Counted from the first letter of the stretch, positions 15,144 to 27,837 are shown. The stretch: 64,000 nt of DNA from Mastigias papua (GCA_964019165.1 OZ025269.1:13330422-13394421), one strand, 5' to 3'. Numbers and translations: made by a program. The notes: generated by a model from the sequence alone, not told the origin.

Positions 15144-15357
15144 TTGAAGTGAAATTTCGTGAAAATCAGTGACCCGAGCAAGGCTCAAAATCGCAACTTT
15201 GAACTTTGTAAGTCGAGTGCTCTAGCTGTGAATGTGGAGGACTCGATGTAAAAATTCGAGGATTTCGAGTTGGTAGAGCACTTCAAGTACAAAAGATAAG
15301 AGTCGGGAATTCAAGTCCAAGTTGGGTCACTCATTTTCTAGCAGTTTCATTTCAAAA
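15144..15357. repeat. Inverted-repeat element with tRNA-like arms
   Basis: The outer arms are inverted complements: GAAAATCAGTGACCC on the left against GGGTCACTCATTTTC on the right, with the similarity extending outward over GAAATTT/TTTCATTTC and inward to a central hairpin (CTCGATGTAAAAATTCGAG). The right arm reads like a tRNA on the plus strand, with an A-box-like GAGTTGGTAGAGCAC, a B-box-like GAATTCAAGTCC and a following GTTGGGTCACT. The left arm is a decayed inverted copy. It lies about 200 bp after the homeobox stop codon, so it probably falls within the 3' UTR of that gene. Confidence 0.6.
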
Positions 15358-15554
15358 TACTACTATTCTAAGTTCTGTCTGCATTTTCAGAGTAATATCA
15401 TAAACCACGCCCTGAATGGCACAGCAGCTTACTCATATAGAATGCACACAGGGATGACAGTGAACTTTGGATGATTTGATGCAGCAGCAATATCAAATAT
15501 TTTTCTCGCCCGCTGTAGCAGCTACAATTAAAAGCTAACTTTCACAAGATTCAT

Positions 15555-15955
15555 CTAGTCCCTATCAAAATGGCGATCTCTAGAAAGTTCGAATGTTCGT
15601 AATGCTTCATGTGACAATTCCATATTAGCTGACGGCGGTGGAAAATTAGGAACATATTTTTGATGATAATATGCATAAAGCTGCTCTGCGGATTTCATTA
15701 TTAGCTTTCGTTTTGTTTTGTACCTTCGATTTTGAAACCAAATTTTTACTTGCTGTTCAGAGAGTTTCAAAGCTTTGGATAATTCTGCTCGTTCAGGCGC
15801 AGATAAGTACTTTTGACGATCAAATATTCTCTCTAATTCATAAACCTGCCCGGCCGTGAAAGCCGCACGAATCCTTTTCCTCTTTGTTGTGTCTTGTGAT
15901 TCAGGATCTGAGTGGCTACTTGCTTCGGGACTCATAGACTGTGGCATATCGGAAT
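15555..15955 (-). CDS. NK3-like: NK3-like homeobox gene, exon 2 (homeodomain and C-terminus)
   Basis: This exon encodes residues 166-298 of the predicted 298-aa transcription factor. The homeodomain spans residues 191-250, with the invariant W48, F49, N51 and R53 (WFQNRR). Position 50 is Q and position 54 is Y, the Y54 signature of the NK2/NK3 group. The stretch YLSAPERA and the ending RRYKTKRK match vertebrate Nkx3 proteins, as I know the family. No NK2-specific domain follows; the tail is short and includes an acidic/aromatic stretch before the stop. The exon begins at a 3' splice site read on the minus strand as TTTTAATCACTTTCAG. Two bases (AT) complete the split codon GAT with the last G of exon 1. 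Residues I4, A10-G11 and S41-E42 of the domain depart from typical bilaterian NK3, so it is a divergent member. Expected role: sequence-specific DNA-binding developmental regulator in the nucleus. Confidence 0.92.
15702..15881 (-). other. Homeobox (encodes homeodomain positions 1-60)
   Basis: The 180-bp homeobox is uninterrupted by introns. Helix 3 carries [12 protein letters not shown]. Numbering was anchored on F8, W48 and N51. Confidence 0.95.
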
Positions 15956-16706
15956 CTGAAAGTGATTAAAATATAATTGGTCAATTTTAAAAAATAATTT
16001 GAAGATACATGTATTGAGTTTCAACGGTCAGCAAGAAACTCTCAGAACTAAGGCAGGGCCTAAAGTAGGCGTAGATCTGACTTATTCGGTGGGGTTGTAA
16101 ATGAACGCATTTGATCAGTAACTGGGGAAAGTATGTCGTAAATGGGCATATCTGTTTAGTGACAGCAAGTAAGCAAACCTGACACATGCTAGTATGTGTA
16201 CCAACGATTTTTTTTAAGATGCTATCGATTTTCACATCGCACTAATTCATATTACATTGCCATTTAGATAACTTGCCAGATTTTAGTTTCTGTCACACTC
16301 TTTGTGTAAGCCCAGAGGAAGATGACACATAAACAATAGTTTCATAAAAGTGTGAATCAGAGAGCATTTTCTCTTCTAGGCTCTGGTAAACTCTTTCTAT
16401 AACTCTTCGTTAGCCGTAAATAAAGCCACAGTTTCTTAAGACACGATTTGTGCTGCAATTTATATGTTTTGCAGGGAGATAGAGGGTCAAATTTGTTGAG
16501 CATCCCAAGATCTCAAGCATGACCTCATCTGTAGAAGATGGATGAAATGAGAAAGCTTCTAATTCACTTATCCATTCCTCCATTGATTACATGGTCCATT
16601 TATTCCATTAGCTGTGTAATAACAAAATCAGAAATTTCCTTATTTACTCGCCGATTCTTATCATTTACTTAGTTTTCCATACCTTCGTCCATTAATTTAC
16701 TCATCA

Positions 16707-16763
16707 TTCATTTATTCATTCATTCATTCATTCATTCATTCATTCATTCATTCATTCATTCAT
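16707..16763. repeat. (ATTC)n microsatellite
   Basis: About 14 near-perfect ATTC units. Confidence 0.95.
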
Positions 16764-18111
16764 AAACTAATTCATTCGCCCATTTAATCGATTTTCAATA
16801 TGACCATTAGATGCATTTACTGGAGAATCAATGGGCAACGAGATATTCGCTTTACCGAAATTCTTATCCACATTTCCTCCCTCATTTCCGTCATTGGCTT
16901 GACCGAAAGGGAGAAATGTCAATACTGACTGAAAACATATACCTTCTTGATTATAATCTATCGCTATGTATAGCTGACTAAGTAAGAGATTTGGGTTGGG
17001 CTCCTCACTGATGTAAAGCTAAAGAAATAGATGGAAAGTAAACATAGGATTTACAATGTTGATCGTGGTTATGTCTAGATTGAAAAGGGATCTTCAGCTC
17101 AAACCAATAAGAGACTAAGCATTCATTGCGCATACATTGACTTATCTCTTTTATCCAAATGTCTCGCAAGTTTGCAAATCTAGCATCATTATACTCTTAA
17201 GAAGATCTTCTGCTTGTATGATTTCTACGACAGGAGTTCAGAGCATGATTCAGAGTGCCAATGTAGGGTAGGAGAATATGTCGTGCAAAAATGTACGATG
17301 GCAAGGATGGCGATGCAATGAAAGTGAATGAAAGCATGTCGACTATTGCTAATTATCTGCGGCGGTAGAGGAAATAGTCAAATATATGACCTTGTCTACC
17401 AAAAACCAATCTTATTTCTCTATTAATTAGTGAAGATTCCTCAGTGATAAGCTGAATTTGAGGATGCCATGAAATAGATGGGCTGCTTAATTAACTAATG
17501 TCGATCCACGACTGAAATCAATAAATGCTGACAAGATCTGCCAAACAAAACCAAGACAGGTTCAACGCATTTCAACAGCGCAACATCCTATGTCTGGTAT
17601 CAATGGAACCTGGAAGGAGAAAACATGACTAGCACTCCTGAGCTAATAGATGACATATTCATGACTACTCTGCGAGGCCAGCTGAGCATTTGTATCAAAT
17701 TTCTATTTATTTCAGAGCCGAATTAAATGGACATGCAATTTCGCTACTGACATGTGTATCCAAATATTTAAACTCTGGAATTAAAAAGATACATTGCAGC
17801 TAAACGATCATAATTATTGCATTACAAATATTTTTTGTCAATGGTTGGAGGAAAAAAAAATTTAGATAATTGAGCTCTTCACAAAACGTCCTGAAAGTGC
17901 GCAGCTTTAAACAACATCTAACTTGGCATTTACTGTATGTCGATGACACCATTAATCATAGGTTGTCTTCATTTAAAGAAGTTGGTTGGGTAGGACAGGC
18001 AATTATATTGATGCTTTAAGCTAGAACTTTTTAAATATTAACATTGGCATATTGTAAAATGCTTCTAGATACATAGGGTGCTCCTGCAGCGGATAATTGA
18101 GGGCGACAGGG

Positions 18112-18524
18112 TACACACTTTTTCTGCAAGGAACCATTTAATAACAAACCTACCTGCAAAATACCGAGACACTTAAAGAACTTCTACTACTAAAGGAAAA
18201 TTCTCTAAGGGATTCTTGACAACAGCAAACAATCAAAAATGTTGGAAGCCGGTTCCATTCTTCTGCAGCCATAGACCGCGTAGATTGTTTGCTAAGCTTG
18301 TCTTAAGTGTTTCATTGACCTTCTTGTTTTTGGTCTTATGCTATGACCAAAATTCAGAATTTCAATGTTCACTTGTGCCTGCACCATTTATATGGCACTA
18401 AATGTACGATGAAAATTAAGGAACAATGAGGAAGTTTTAGCACTTCAATTTTATCATTGAAGGTCCAAAAAAGCAACTTTTGGAGCTAGGCCGTGAGGTA
18501 GGTTCCTTATCAAAAAACGGATGT
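18112..18524 (+). mobile_element. MITE family A, copy 1
   Basis: A non-autonomous element of about 410 bp. The left end ACACTTTTTCTGCAAGGAACC is the inverted complement of the right end GGTTCCTTATCAAAAAACGG. Internal landmarks shared with the copies at 24,261, 36,148, 44,865 and 47,473 include AACAATCAA, TAGATTGTTTGCTA, AAATTAAGGAAC and CATTGAAGGTCC. The open frame inside is a repeat by-product. Confidence 0.8.
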
Positions 18525-18751
18525 ACTCAATGTTTAACTGCCAGCAGTATAAGCTAGTTCTTTGGGAAGGCATGGCATCTGGCTAATATGAAATTTTATT
18601 GGGAACACATCTACATAGAGTGGTGCTTGCTTGAACATGTTTAGATGCTTCCAAAAAATTCTAGAACCTTTTATGAATGTCCTGTGAGAACTGACAATTT
18701 TGCAAATTACAGCAAATATTGTTGTCCTATACCTCATTTGTTACAGTATAC

Positions 18752-18942
18752 CAGCCAAATGTTTGAGACCTCCAATCAGGTCTCTTTCTCCCAACCTAGT
18801 TGACCAGTCGGCAAGCAGAATGGGCCTAAATGTAGCTGTGGGAAGCACGTGTGGTGAGAATCCTTCATGATGATTGGTCAGTTAGATCAGGAGAAATTAT
18901 AGACCTGATCAGCCTCTTAAAGATTTGGTTGCTATGCTATTT
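18752..18942. repeat. Foldback element, family C copy 2
   Basis: The left arm AATCAGGTCTCTTTCTCCC / ACCTAGTTGACCAGTC is mirrored by the right arm GATTGGTCAGTTAGATCAGG / AGAAATTATAGACCTGATC. The outer ends AAATGTTTGAGA and TCTTAAAGATTTGG also pair. The centre carries GGGCCTAAATGTAGCTGTGG, shared in diverged form with the other copies. Confidence 0.75.
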
Positions 18943-20221
18943 GTTACAACATATTTCAATGAGGTTCATTCGCTGCAGTGACGTGCATCTATTTTTCAAA
19001 TTAGAGGAAAGAAAGATTTGTCCGATATCTCTAACACACAAGTCCAGAAAGCTGCAATTTCATGAGTCTGTTGGGCCATATAAGATAAAATGCGCAATCA
19101 ATTGAGTTTGGAAAGGTTTTTCCCCTTACTTCTTTCTTCCTTTGATCACAACCATCCTTTTTAGTTATTTTTACATCGATTGATTTGCTTCTGTCATTTC
19201 AACAAAAATGCGCAAAGAACAGCATTACAGAATTAAGAACATCTCGGTGTCGCTTTGTTTTTCTTAGAGCAATACATAATTCAAAATCCTGAACTCTTCA
19301 CAATGTCTAAAGAAAGATACAAGGATTTCTAGGTTATAGGTTCGGTGCAATTCTTTGATATGGTAAGCTACAGATCAACATAAATAAGCCTAATTTTGAA
19401 AGATATTGTCAAAAAATGAGCCAATACCCTTTAGCAAGAAGTTAAGATTCTATTACTTGAAGAAGGCATACATCCCCGTACTACTAAAGCATCAATTTTA
19501 TAGGATAATATGTAAAAAAGCAATTATCATTCATATCACTTAATTACAAAGTTCAAGCAAAAAGCCAGGACCATTGAAACAATTACCTAAAAAATACAAG
19601 TACACAAACAAGCTCTATCTTAGATATCCGTTTGGGACCTTTAAGTAGCTAGTAGTATTTAAATATAAATTTGAAGATATTGAGTATAGAACGAAGCAAT
19701 GATTCATCCATCTAATTGCAAACTTCAGGTACTTAAGCTAGCACTTATCCAGACACCGTTTTGGAGCCTTAAAGTATACAAGCCAGCACTATTCAAGACA
19801 CCTATTATATAGTTGTCAGGTACCATACAACAATTCAGTCCATTGGATTCATCAAGAAAAAGCAAAATACCAAAATCCTCGAGTGCAATAGCCCATAAGA
19901 AGGGTCAGTGAACATCCAAAAAGAGTCATCTACTCGTGCATAGACCATGCCTTTGAGACAACCGAGCAACCAATCAATGTCTGCATGTGAAATCAGTCGG
20001 TCTAACAAATTCTATATGAAACAGCGCTGTGAAAACTTTTGAGAGAATTCCAGTAGAGGCATTATGATACACTTGACTAAAGAGATAGCATATCAACTTT
20101 AATGACGAGAACAGTTTCTAGTTTACATTTATAAAACAGAAAATCAGGAGAGAGTAGAAAAATTAGAATTTTATCTATGCCGAGTGTGCAGTAGCCATAC
20201 AGCTCTCAAAGACAGCATAGT

Positions 20222-20396
20222 AGCCAAATGTTTCAGAGTTTGACCAAATCTATTCTCTCACAACCTAATTGACCAATCATAACGCTGGATTCTCAACAAA
20301 CATACTTTCCAGCTAAATTTAGGCCCATTTTGCATGCATGCTGGTCAGTTATCAGACCAGACCTGATCAGAAGTCTCAACATTTGGCGGCTATGCT
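20222..20396. repeat. Foldback element, family C copy 3
   Basis: The same arrangement as copy 2: TATTCTCTCACAACCTAATT and GACCAATCATAACGC in the left arm, GCTGGTCAGTTATCAGACC and ACCTGATCAGAAGTCTCAAC in the right arm, with AAATTTAGGCCCATTTTGCA between them. Confidence 0.75.
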
Positions 20397-20880
20397 CTCA
20401 AAGACCATTTGTCGAACCATTCCAAAGTTAAAGAATGGATCTGACCTCTGACATCGCCAAACAGAATATTTCAAATCCATTCTAAACAAATATTTAAGGT
20501 GCAATCCGAAACAGATGAGACTAAAACCTTATTCCAATTAACAAAATGTATTTATAGGTGGGATAATTCTTCCTAGTGGCCGCATTGAATTCTATTATAA
20601 AAAGCATCAGGCCAGCATTACTTAGCTTAAAAAGGGTTGTCGGTAGTATTCCAAGCAACCACAGAGTATACTGCTCATCGATGGCTGGGGATAAGCTATG
20701 ATAAAGAAGCAAATGCAGTAAATCTAACATATTAAACTATGATATACTACAAGAAATTATAAACCTTCACAGATAAATCGACCAGGTATGGCAAGGATAG
20801 CTATGATGACAATACCACTATCATCTAATAACAATAGAGGTACAGGTCGAAAAGCCCATTAAAATATATTGACCGCTTGC

Positions 20881-21166
<286 letters not shown>

Positions 21167-21169
21167 TAT

Positions 21170-21333
<164 letters not shown>

Positions 21334-22149
21334 ATCAGGGCAACGACAAAGAGGGTGCACATGAATTCAGTGCGTTCCAATATTCGACTTTTCCATAAAT
21401 AACTATGCATAAAGATCATTCCATACAGTTTATTCCACGATACTCCATTAAGCTAGTACTGAATAGTATTGGGATTGCAAGTCATATTTTCATTCATTGG
21501 GACAAAATATTAAAGTAAGAATGCAAACCTGAAGTAAAAACTCAAAGACATATTTCAAACCACTAAAAATTCAAAGGGAGCTATGCTCCCAAAGTTTTAA
21601 TGAATTTAACAAGAAGGGCGGTACCCCATAAGTCCCTTAGGAAGCAAAGCCTGTGCCTTCCTCCATGGTACTGACTGGAAAAGAGAGGAGCTGCAGGTAA
21701 TAGCAGCGAGGGACGCAGTCTACTATCACAAATATAACACCAAAAGATGATGGCATTGCTTTATCTGATGTCTGAGGACTTCTGAAGGTAATTTTTTGAA
21801 GAACTCTAAGAAGTGAAGGAATCTTTAAGAACCCTATTGGTAAACGATACTCCTGAGAAAATTATTAATTTATATTAAATTTATACCTATGAGAACAATG
21901 CCATACTCAGTTTAGGTATGAATGAATGGTTCGATATAATGGCCGGACCAAAGCTGAAGGAAAGGACGTACTTAAAATAATGAGAAAAGATTTAGGAAAG
22001 GCTATTGATCAAACTCAGCTTTTGTTCTTAATTTCATGTTTTTGATAATAACTGCAAGTTTTGAATTTAGAAGTGTGCTAAATCAAATCTGACAACCACA
22101 AAATACGCGAAAATTCTGTTGGTACTACAGAACTTCACTACAGTAGAAA

Positions 22150-22217
22150 AAAGCGGCACCATGTTTTAGTCATACTTGAAAAGCTTTTTTCGTCCGACAC
22201 TCATCAGAGTATAAACC
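22150..22217 (-). ncRNA. Candidate degenerate hammerhead ribozyme
   Basis: The minus strand reads CTGATGAGTGTCGGACGAAA (22,207 down to 22,188), an exact match to the CUGAUGA ... GAAA catalytic core with a G-C and U-A closing stem II. A short A/U stem III follows. Flanking ATACT before the core and AGTAT after it can pair as stem I, and GTTT/AAAC outside that may extend it. One extra base lies between stem III and stem I at the cleavage position (UUCA), so it is probably an inactive relic. It is not next to a (TA)n array. Confidence 0.35.
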
Positions 22218-22900
22218 ACCAAATAATTCACAAAAAATAGTTCTTCTCAACCTGGGCTTAATTTAATTCAATCAAATGGAAAGACATATCCTAGATCGCT
22301 TCCATCATTTTGAAAATTAGACCTGTTCCTATTTGTACCTTTCAAGTAGCCATCAAAGCTCTTCATCCCATTTTGGTAAACATTTGGAATATGAGGATAT
22401 CGCTCTAGTTTCCTGCCTAGACGAGTAAAGCCCGGACTTCAGTTTTTACATTGTGGAGAGATAATAGAATGAGGTTTACCTTCAAGTTACAAAGGAAAGA
22501 GTTTAGCTAAAACTTAAAAGTATGAACCCTTCAGTACAAAGAGCTGATATGAGCTTCTTGACTCTCTGCACATGATAAATCATCATTACTAGCAAGAACT
22601 CCATTTTAAGCATAAATTGTGGCCTCTCAAATTTACAATACGCATCCCCAGCAGATTCCATGACCTACAGAAGTAGATCTGTTTCATCCCATATCATCCA
22701 AACAATGTACATCGTGCTTATGCCAAAATACACTAAACTGTCGGCATGATTCTACGTATCATCTATTGGGGATGTATATGAACCTGCTTCTTCAATGAGT
22801 TTCAGATTGTCGATATTCAATAAATGAGTATATTATATACACATCCTTTTAAAAATATGAATATATAATTATGCATATATAGCTACACAATTATGTATTT

Positions 22901-22908
22901 ATATACAT

Positions 22909-22985
<77 letters not shown>
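22901..22985. repeat. Compound microsatellite (ACAT)n-(CA)n-(TA)n
   Basis: ATACATACATAC runs into CACACACA and then about 21 TA units. Confidence 0.97.
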
Positions 22986-22988
<3 letters not shown>

Positions 22989-23043
22989 AGCCACAAATGC
23001 ATTGAATATATAATAATAAATATAGAAATCGCACAAAATATAT

Positions 23044-23148
23044 TTCACTTTTCAGTTTCAGACATTTCAATATCAATCTTCATCAGTGCTCAATGAAGAT
23101 GAGCACTGATGAAGATTGATAACGATACGTCTGGAACTAAAAGGTGGA
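23044..23148. ncRNA. Inverted pair of decayed hammerhead-like sequences
   Basis: Two 49-bp arms (23,044-23,092 and 23,100-23,148) are inverted complements around a 7-bp loop. The inner part is perfect: TGAGCACTGATGAAGATTGA. Read outward from the loop, each arm has CTGATGA followed by a version of CGAAACGTCTG: CGATACGTCTG on the plus strand and TGAAATGTCTG on the minus strand. The latter is what CpG decay of CGAAACG would give. CUGAUGA ... CGAAAC is the hammerhead core, but stem II does not pair well in either copy, so I call this hammerhead-like rather than functional. It sits between (TA)n arrays ending at 22,985 and starting at about 23,149. Confidence 0.5.
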
Positions 23149-23394
<246 letters not shown>

Positions 23395-24260
23395 CTATCT
23401 ATATGTATTGTACTTGGGCAACAGTTGTACTGGTATGTAAATGGATTGACGTAGTTATTTTGTCAGCTCTACATGTGACAAAGCCCGCTTTCTATTCACT
23501 CTTCAATGCTTTCGAGTAAACAAATTAGTAGATGTCAAGCCATTCAAAACTAGAATACTGATACGCTAACAGTTGAGATCAATTGTAACATTAATAACCA
23601 AACCTGTCTTCTACTAAATGCACAGTACTTGACTACACAGTTTAGAACTGAAAGCAGATCTGAACGTAGGAAAGTATGGCAAACTTGTAGATTTAAGCGA
23701 TGCCAAGTGCTTTCAAAATACCATTCTACTTACAAAAATAACGGTAGTGTAGTGGACCTTTCATTGATTTTTCATTGATAAAGTATGGAAGATTAGTGGT
23801 GCTGCAAACGGAGGTGAAAGGAATTTATTATAGAATTTTGCCATGGCTTTCTCTACCTTTCATTCTTGGAGTGCCAGAAAATCACTTTGATTGGCAATAG
23901 TGAGGCAGTTACGTACAAAACAATTTGACCAACAGTATATGGAAACAGTTCAAAAATGAATTTTATGCCAAATTTGATCTACAGAGCACTTCCAGGTGGA
24001 GAATCATACGTCAACTAGCGAGAAATTTAAGAGCCCGGTAAGCAATTCTTCCATTACTTTGCATATTAAAAGATCTCCTGCGGTTGTGTGACTCATTAAT
24101 GTATGAGATGTTATGTTTCCACCTCTCTGAAGAAAGCTGGGGTATAATTTTTCTACTTTGTCGTGGTTTCTAGGTTATATATGGATAATTAATAGGATGC
24201 ATACTTTTGTATCCTGTCAATGGTTCCCATCTGAACAAAACTAGCCAATGGCACTTACAG

Positions 24261-24690
24261 GCCTTTTTTATAAGGAACTACTTTATAAGGAACCTATATG
24301 TAGAATGCCGAAATATTTAAAGAACTTAAACTACTAAAGAAAAAGTCCCTAAGGAACTATTCAATTTGAAAAAAATTAATAACACCAAACAATCAAGAAT
24401 TAGGAAGCTGGTTCCATTCATTTACAGCCAAAACCAGCATAGACTGTTTGCTATGCACGTGTTAAGTCCTTCATTTTTCATTGATATTACGTTACAGCCA
24501 AAATTAACGGCAAGCTTCAAGATTTCAAGATTTTACTTACGTCTGTACCATTTAGGCGCACTAATTGTGCGCTGAAAATTAAGGAACTGTCAAGGAACTT
24601 TTAGTACTACAATTTGATCATTGGAGGTCCAAAAATAAGGAACTTTGGAACTAGGCCTTGAGTTAGGTTGCTCAAAAAGAAAAGCGTGTA
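24261..24690 (+). mobile_element. MITE family A, copy 2
   Basis: The ends CCTTTTTTATAAGGAAC and AAAAAGAAAAGCGTG are imperfect inverted complements. Internal order: CTTTATAAGGAACCTA, GAATGCCGAAATATTTAAAG, AACACCAAACAATCAAGAAT, TAGACTGTTTGCTATGC, AAATTAAGGAAC, GATCATTGGAGGTCC and GGAACTAGGCCTTGAG. It is nearly colinear with the minus-strand copy at 47,473. Confidence 0.85.
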
Positions 24691-25127
24691 AACAACAACA
24701 TTCCGAACACTTATTGACAAACACTTCTCGTGACCAAACTCTTCAAAGAGTTGGCTCTTTCAAAGGGCGTCCTTTCATATAACACACGAATTGACTGACT
24801 ATGTCCGGAATTAATGAACTGATTTCACATTTTAGTACATTCCGTCTCAAGTAAAATACATAGGCCAAATTTCCGAAGTAAAATCATATACTCATATTCC
24901 AATCTGCAAGTTGCAATATCTGCAGTTCAACTAATTTGCTGCTAATACAAGTCTTATCAGTTGAGAAATAGCTACCAACAAGATTCAGAGTGAGGGAAAG
25001 GGAACTGTCAACCCTCCTAGAATATCAAATTAATCGAAGACACATGGGTAATGAGCAGCTTTGGGTACACTGTGCAGTTTCGAATCTGCTTGATGGATTT
25101 AAACGTTGGGAATAAATTTAGACTACA

Positions 25128-25250
25128 CATATTTTTTTTATAAGAAACTAAGGTTCGGTGCTGGTAGGCAGTTCTTTAAATTTTCTGGCAATTTTGCTAT
25201 CAAAAGTTTCTTACGTGTTTCTTAAAATTCTTAGGTAATGAATTTTTTAA
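25128..25250. mobile_element. MITE family G fragment
   Basis: It starts TTTTTTTATAAGAAACTAAG and continues with a GTTCGGTGCTGGTAG segment and TTTCTTACGTGTTTCTTAAA, resembling the heads of the elements at 35,630 and 38,487. The right end is not found. Confidence 0.45.
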
Positions 25251-25259
25251 TGTGCTTCA

Positions 25260-25520
25260 AAGTTAAAGCAAATAGTCCACTCACATTCGGAAATAAACAA
25301 ATGTAATATGCTAATCTGAAGAATGATGAACGATGGTGCATTAAGTCCCTCAACAACCTTGCTACAAACAACTTGCAAACAGTGTTTTCCAGAAACTTCA
25401 CTATTCCACTCACAGAAAAATACCTCAAACGGGCAAATATCGTTCTCTTACAGAGGTGCAAAATTATGGAACAGCCTCTCAGCTGAGACAAAGTTGGTAT
25501 CCTCCCTAAAAAATTAAAGA
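25260..25520 (+). pseudogene. LINE reverse-transcriptase ORF, C-terminal relic
   Basis: The frame at 25,323-25,514 ends with SFSYRGAKLWNSLSAETK, very close to the (S/F)F-x-x-(R/K)GA-x-LWN-SLP motif that closes ORF2 of Jockey/CR1/L2-like non-LTR retrotransposons (recognised from the family, not searched). The codons just upstream are interrupted by a stop at 25,317. No RT catalytic motif (YADD-like) is found nearby, so this is a 5'-truncated copy. The AT-rich sequence after it, to about 25,680, may be its 3' UTR. Confidence 0.6.
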
Positions 25521-26592
25521 CTCTCATTTGACGAGGTTTCTCCTTTATCAATTTAATTGTATTATATGTGTTATATGTGTATTATAAGCACTTTATGTAA
25601 ATCATATTTGTAACTTCATCAATGTCAAGTTGAAGTCAAGACTAATTTTTAAATATAAACTTCTTTAGCGTGCAATTTACTGAGAATGAACGCAAACTGC
25701 ATGTCAAGTGTAATATTGCAATATACAGTGTTTTTTAAAGTCAAGATTATTTTGGGTGATAAAAACTTCTTAGCTTTTTCAATTTGGGTAGGGTTACTTC
25801 TTAACTTTCGAAAAATTGAGCCTACCATTTCTTATAACCGGTTTCTTGTAAAAAATGCGTGTACTGATGGACTATATCGCACAGGTGATTGAGTCGTGAA
25901 CATTCAAAATTTACATGTGCAGCTTTTAATAACAAAGCTCTCAGATAACCTGAACCATTTCCAAGGAGAGATTAATGCCGATTAACGCCACTATGAAAAA
26001 GATGAGGCAAAGCCCTAGCCTGGAAATGTTACTGGCCTTACTTTGCATTGCTATGAAACATTAGCAGTCACTATAAGGAGACTTCCTAGTCTGCTTTATA
26101 GTGATAAAAATAGCCAAAATCACAAAATTTTTGCACAATTGAAACCTATTATAACTGGCTACCATGAAGTCAGCGGCACTTAACTAGAAAGGTAATTACT
26201 GACCTTAGTTGGGTTTAGAAGGGAACACGGGCCCTTTCAATTCACTTGAAACGAATTAAGCTTTCTAAAGATAGCAGAACTCAACAGAATACTAGCATGA
26301 CAACGTCCTCAAAAATGAGCTTTACTCAATCTCTCAAAATGCAAAGGCATCATGGTGGATTACAGGAGTAACAGGGAGAATTCTCAGCTACAATGTTCTG
26401 TCTGGGTCGCGCGTCCTCAAAAGAGAAGTACAAAAATCAGGAAAGTGTGGCCGGCATGAAGTTTTTTCTGATGATAATTATAAAGCTAATAGTCTGATAG
26501 TTACTAAGGAATTGATTTGTAAAGAGGAATGGACATCATAGGATACAAATCTACAACCTTAAGTTGAACGTTTACAAATCCAACGCATCAGA

Positions 26593-26675
26593 ATTTGTGA
26601 TTATTGATTTGTGATTATTGATTTGTGATTATTGATTTGTGATTATTGATTTGTGATTATTGAACTGTGATTATT
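26593..26675. repeat. 14-bp minisatellite
   Basis: Six head-to-tail copies of ATTTGTGATTATTG, the last with ACTG in place of TTTG. Confidence 0.95.
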
Positions 26676-27736
26676 CTGTCCTAATGCCAAATCTTCTTCA
26701 AGAACTTTTTCGTACTTTTATTAGATCTTACATACTCAGAACAAGTAGTAATTGCTTTGCAGATTCGTCTCAAAACTCCATGATGTTAGGACGTGCGAAT
26801 TGCTAAAGACAAACTAAGACATTGCAGAAAGTCTGCATGGTTCTATAAAATGACGCCTCTACAGTTAATCTTGCTAGCATAGAACTGTAAGCAGTAAAAC
26901 GGAGAAAGAGGAATTCTGATGAAATGCTCCAGATACAAAGCACTGTTGAGGTTGCACGCGATTCTACTTTTGCTGTAATGCACAGAAGAGCACACGTGGG
27001 CTACCGACAACACCAGAGCAAAGTTCAAAGGTAGACAAGGAATTCGTTGCCATTTGTCGTCTATGCTCTTGTAGTGCTTTATTTTGAAAAGCCATTCTTG
27101 TATTGGAAGTTTTTTCTGCAAAACTAATTAAACTGAAATGATGACAAACTTTCTGGGGGTATTTTGATTAAGTTCTAACACTGTCTATGAAACGTAGATA
27201 GCTAATTATTCAAAATCTGGAGCATTGACTCACAAGTAACCTTGTCTGCCTGAAAGTTTTTATACGTTTACACGCTGAAAATAGCGAGGAGCCAATCAGG
27301 AAATGTCACAATGGCTTAAAATGACAGTTCAAGGAATATACCATGTTTTGTGCCTGTTATTTGTGTCCTCGTCTGGGAACGACCGATTGTACTGGCCTGA
27401 AAGATTCAAAATCTCAACATTTTCGACGAACTGTCATTCACAAGGTTAGCACATCACAGGACAAAGCCCTCAAGTAGATCATATGTCAAATATTCTACTG
27501 CTATCGATACTTGAAATGTGATTTCATTCCAAAGATGAAAATAAAAATTGGAAAAGAGAAATGACTCAATGATATTAAATGTTGACACTTAAAACACTGT
27601 ATCAAGAAATGCGGTTCACAGGCATGTGTTAAATGCTTTCCAACTGCCAGTATCTATTTGCAAACTTACAACTTTTTAACATGGCCTAGCGGCCAACACA
27701 GGACTTTTTCCCCTTTGTCACTTCCTAGCAAGCTAC

Positions 27737-27837
27737 TGGGGCAGGACCGTAGGAAGAGGATGGCATAGGGAAGCAAGGCTCCCTCTGGAGTTTGAAAAAG
27801 TGACTCGGTACCCCTTAGAAATAGAGCATTTGAACAT
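27737..27837 (+). repeat. Dispersed repeat H, copy 1
   Basis: The segment with CCGTAGGAAGAGG, TTTGAAAAAGTGACTCGGTA, CCCCTTAGAAATAGAGCATT and GAACAT is matched in order by 30,226-30,325 (CCCGTAGGCAAGG, TTTTGAAGCCTGACTCGGTG, CCCCTAAATAAATGGTGCAT, AACATG). The family is unknown. Confidence 0.6.
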
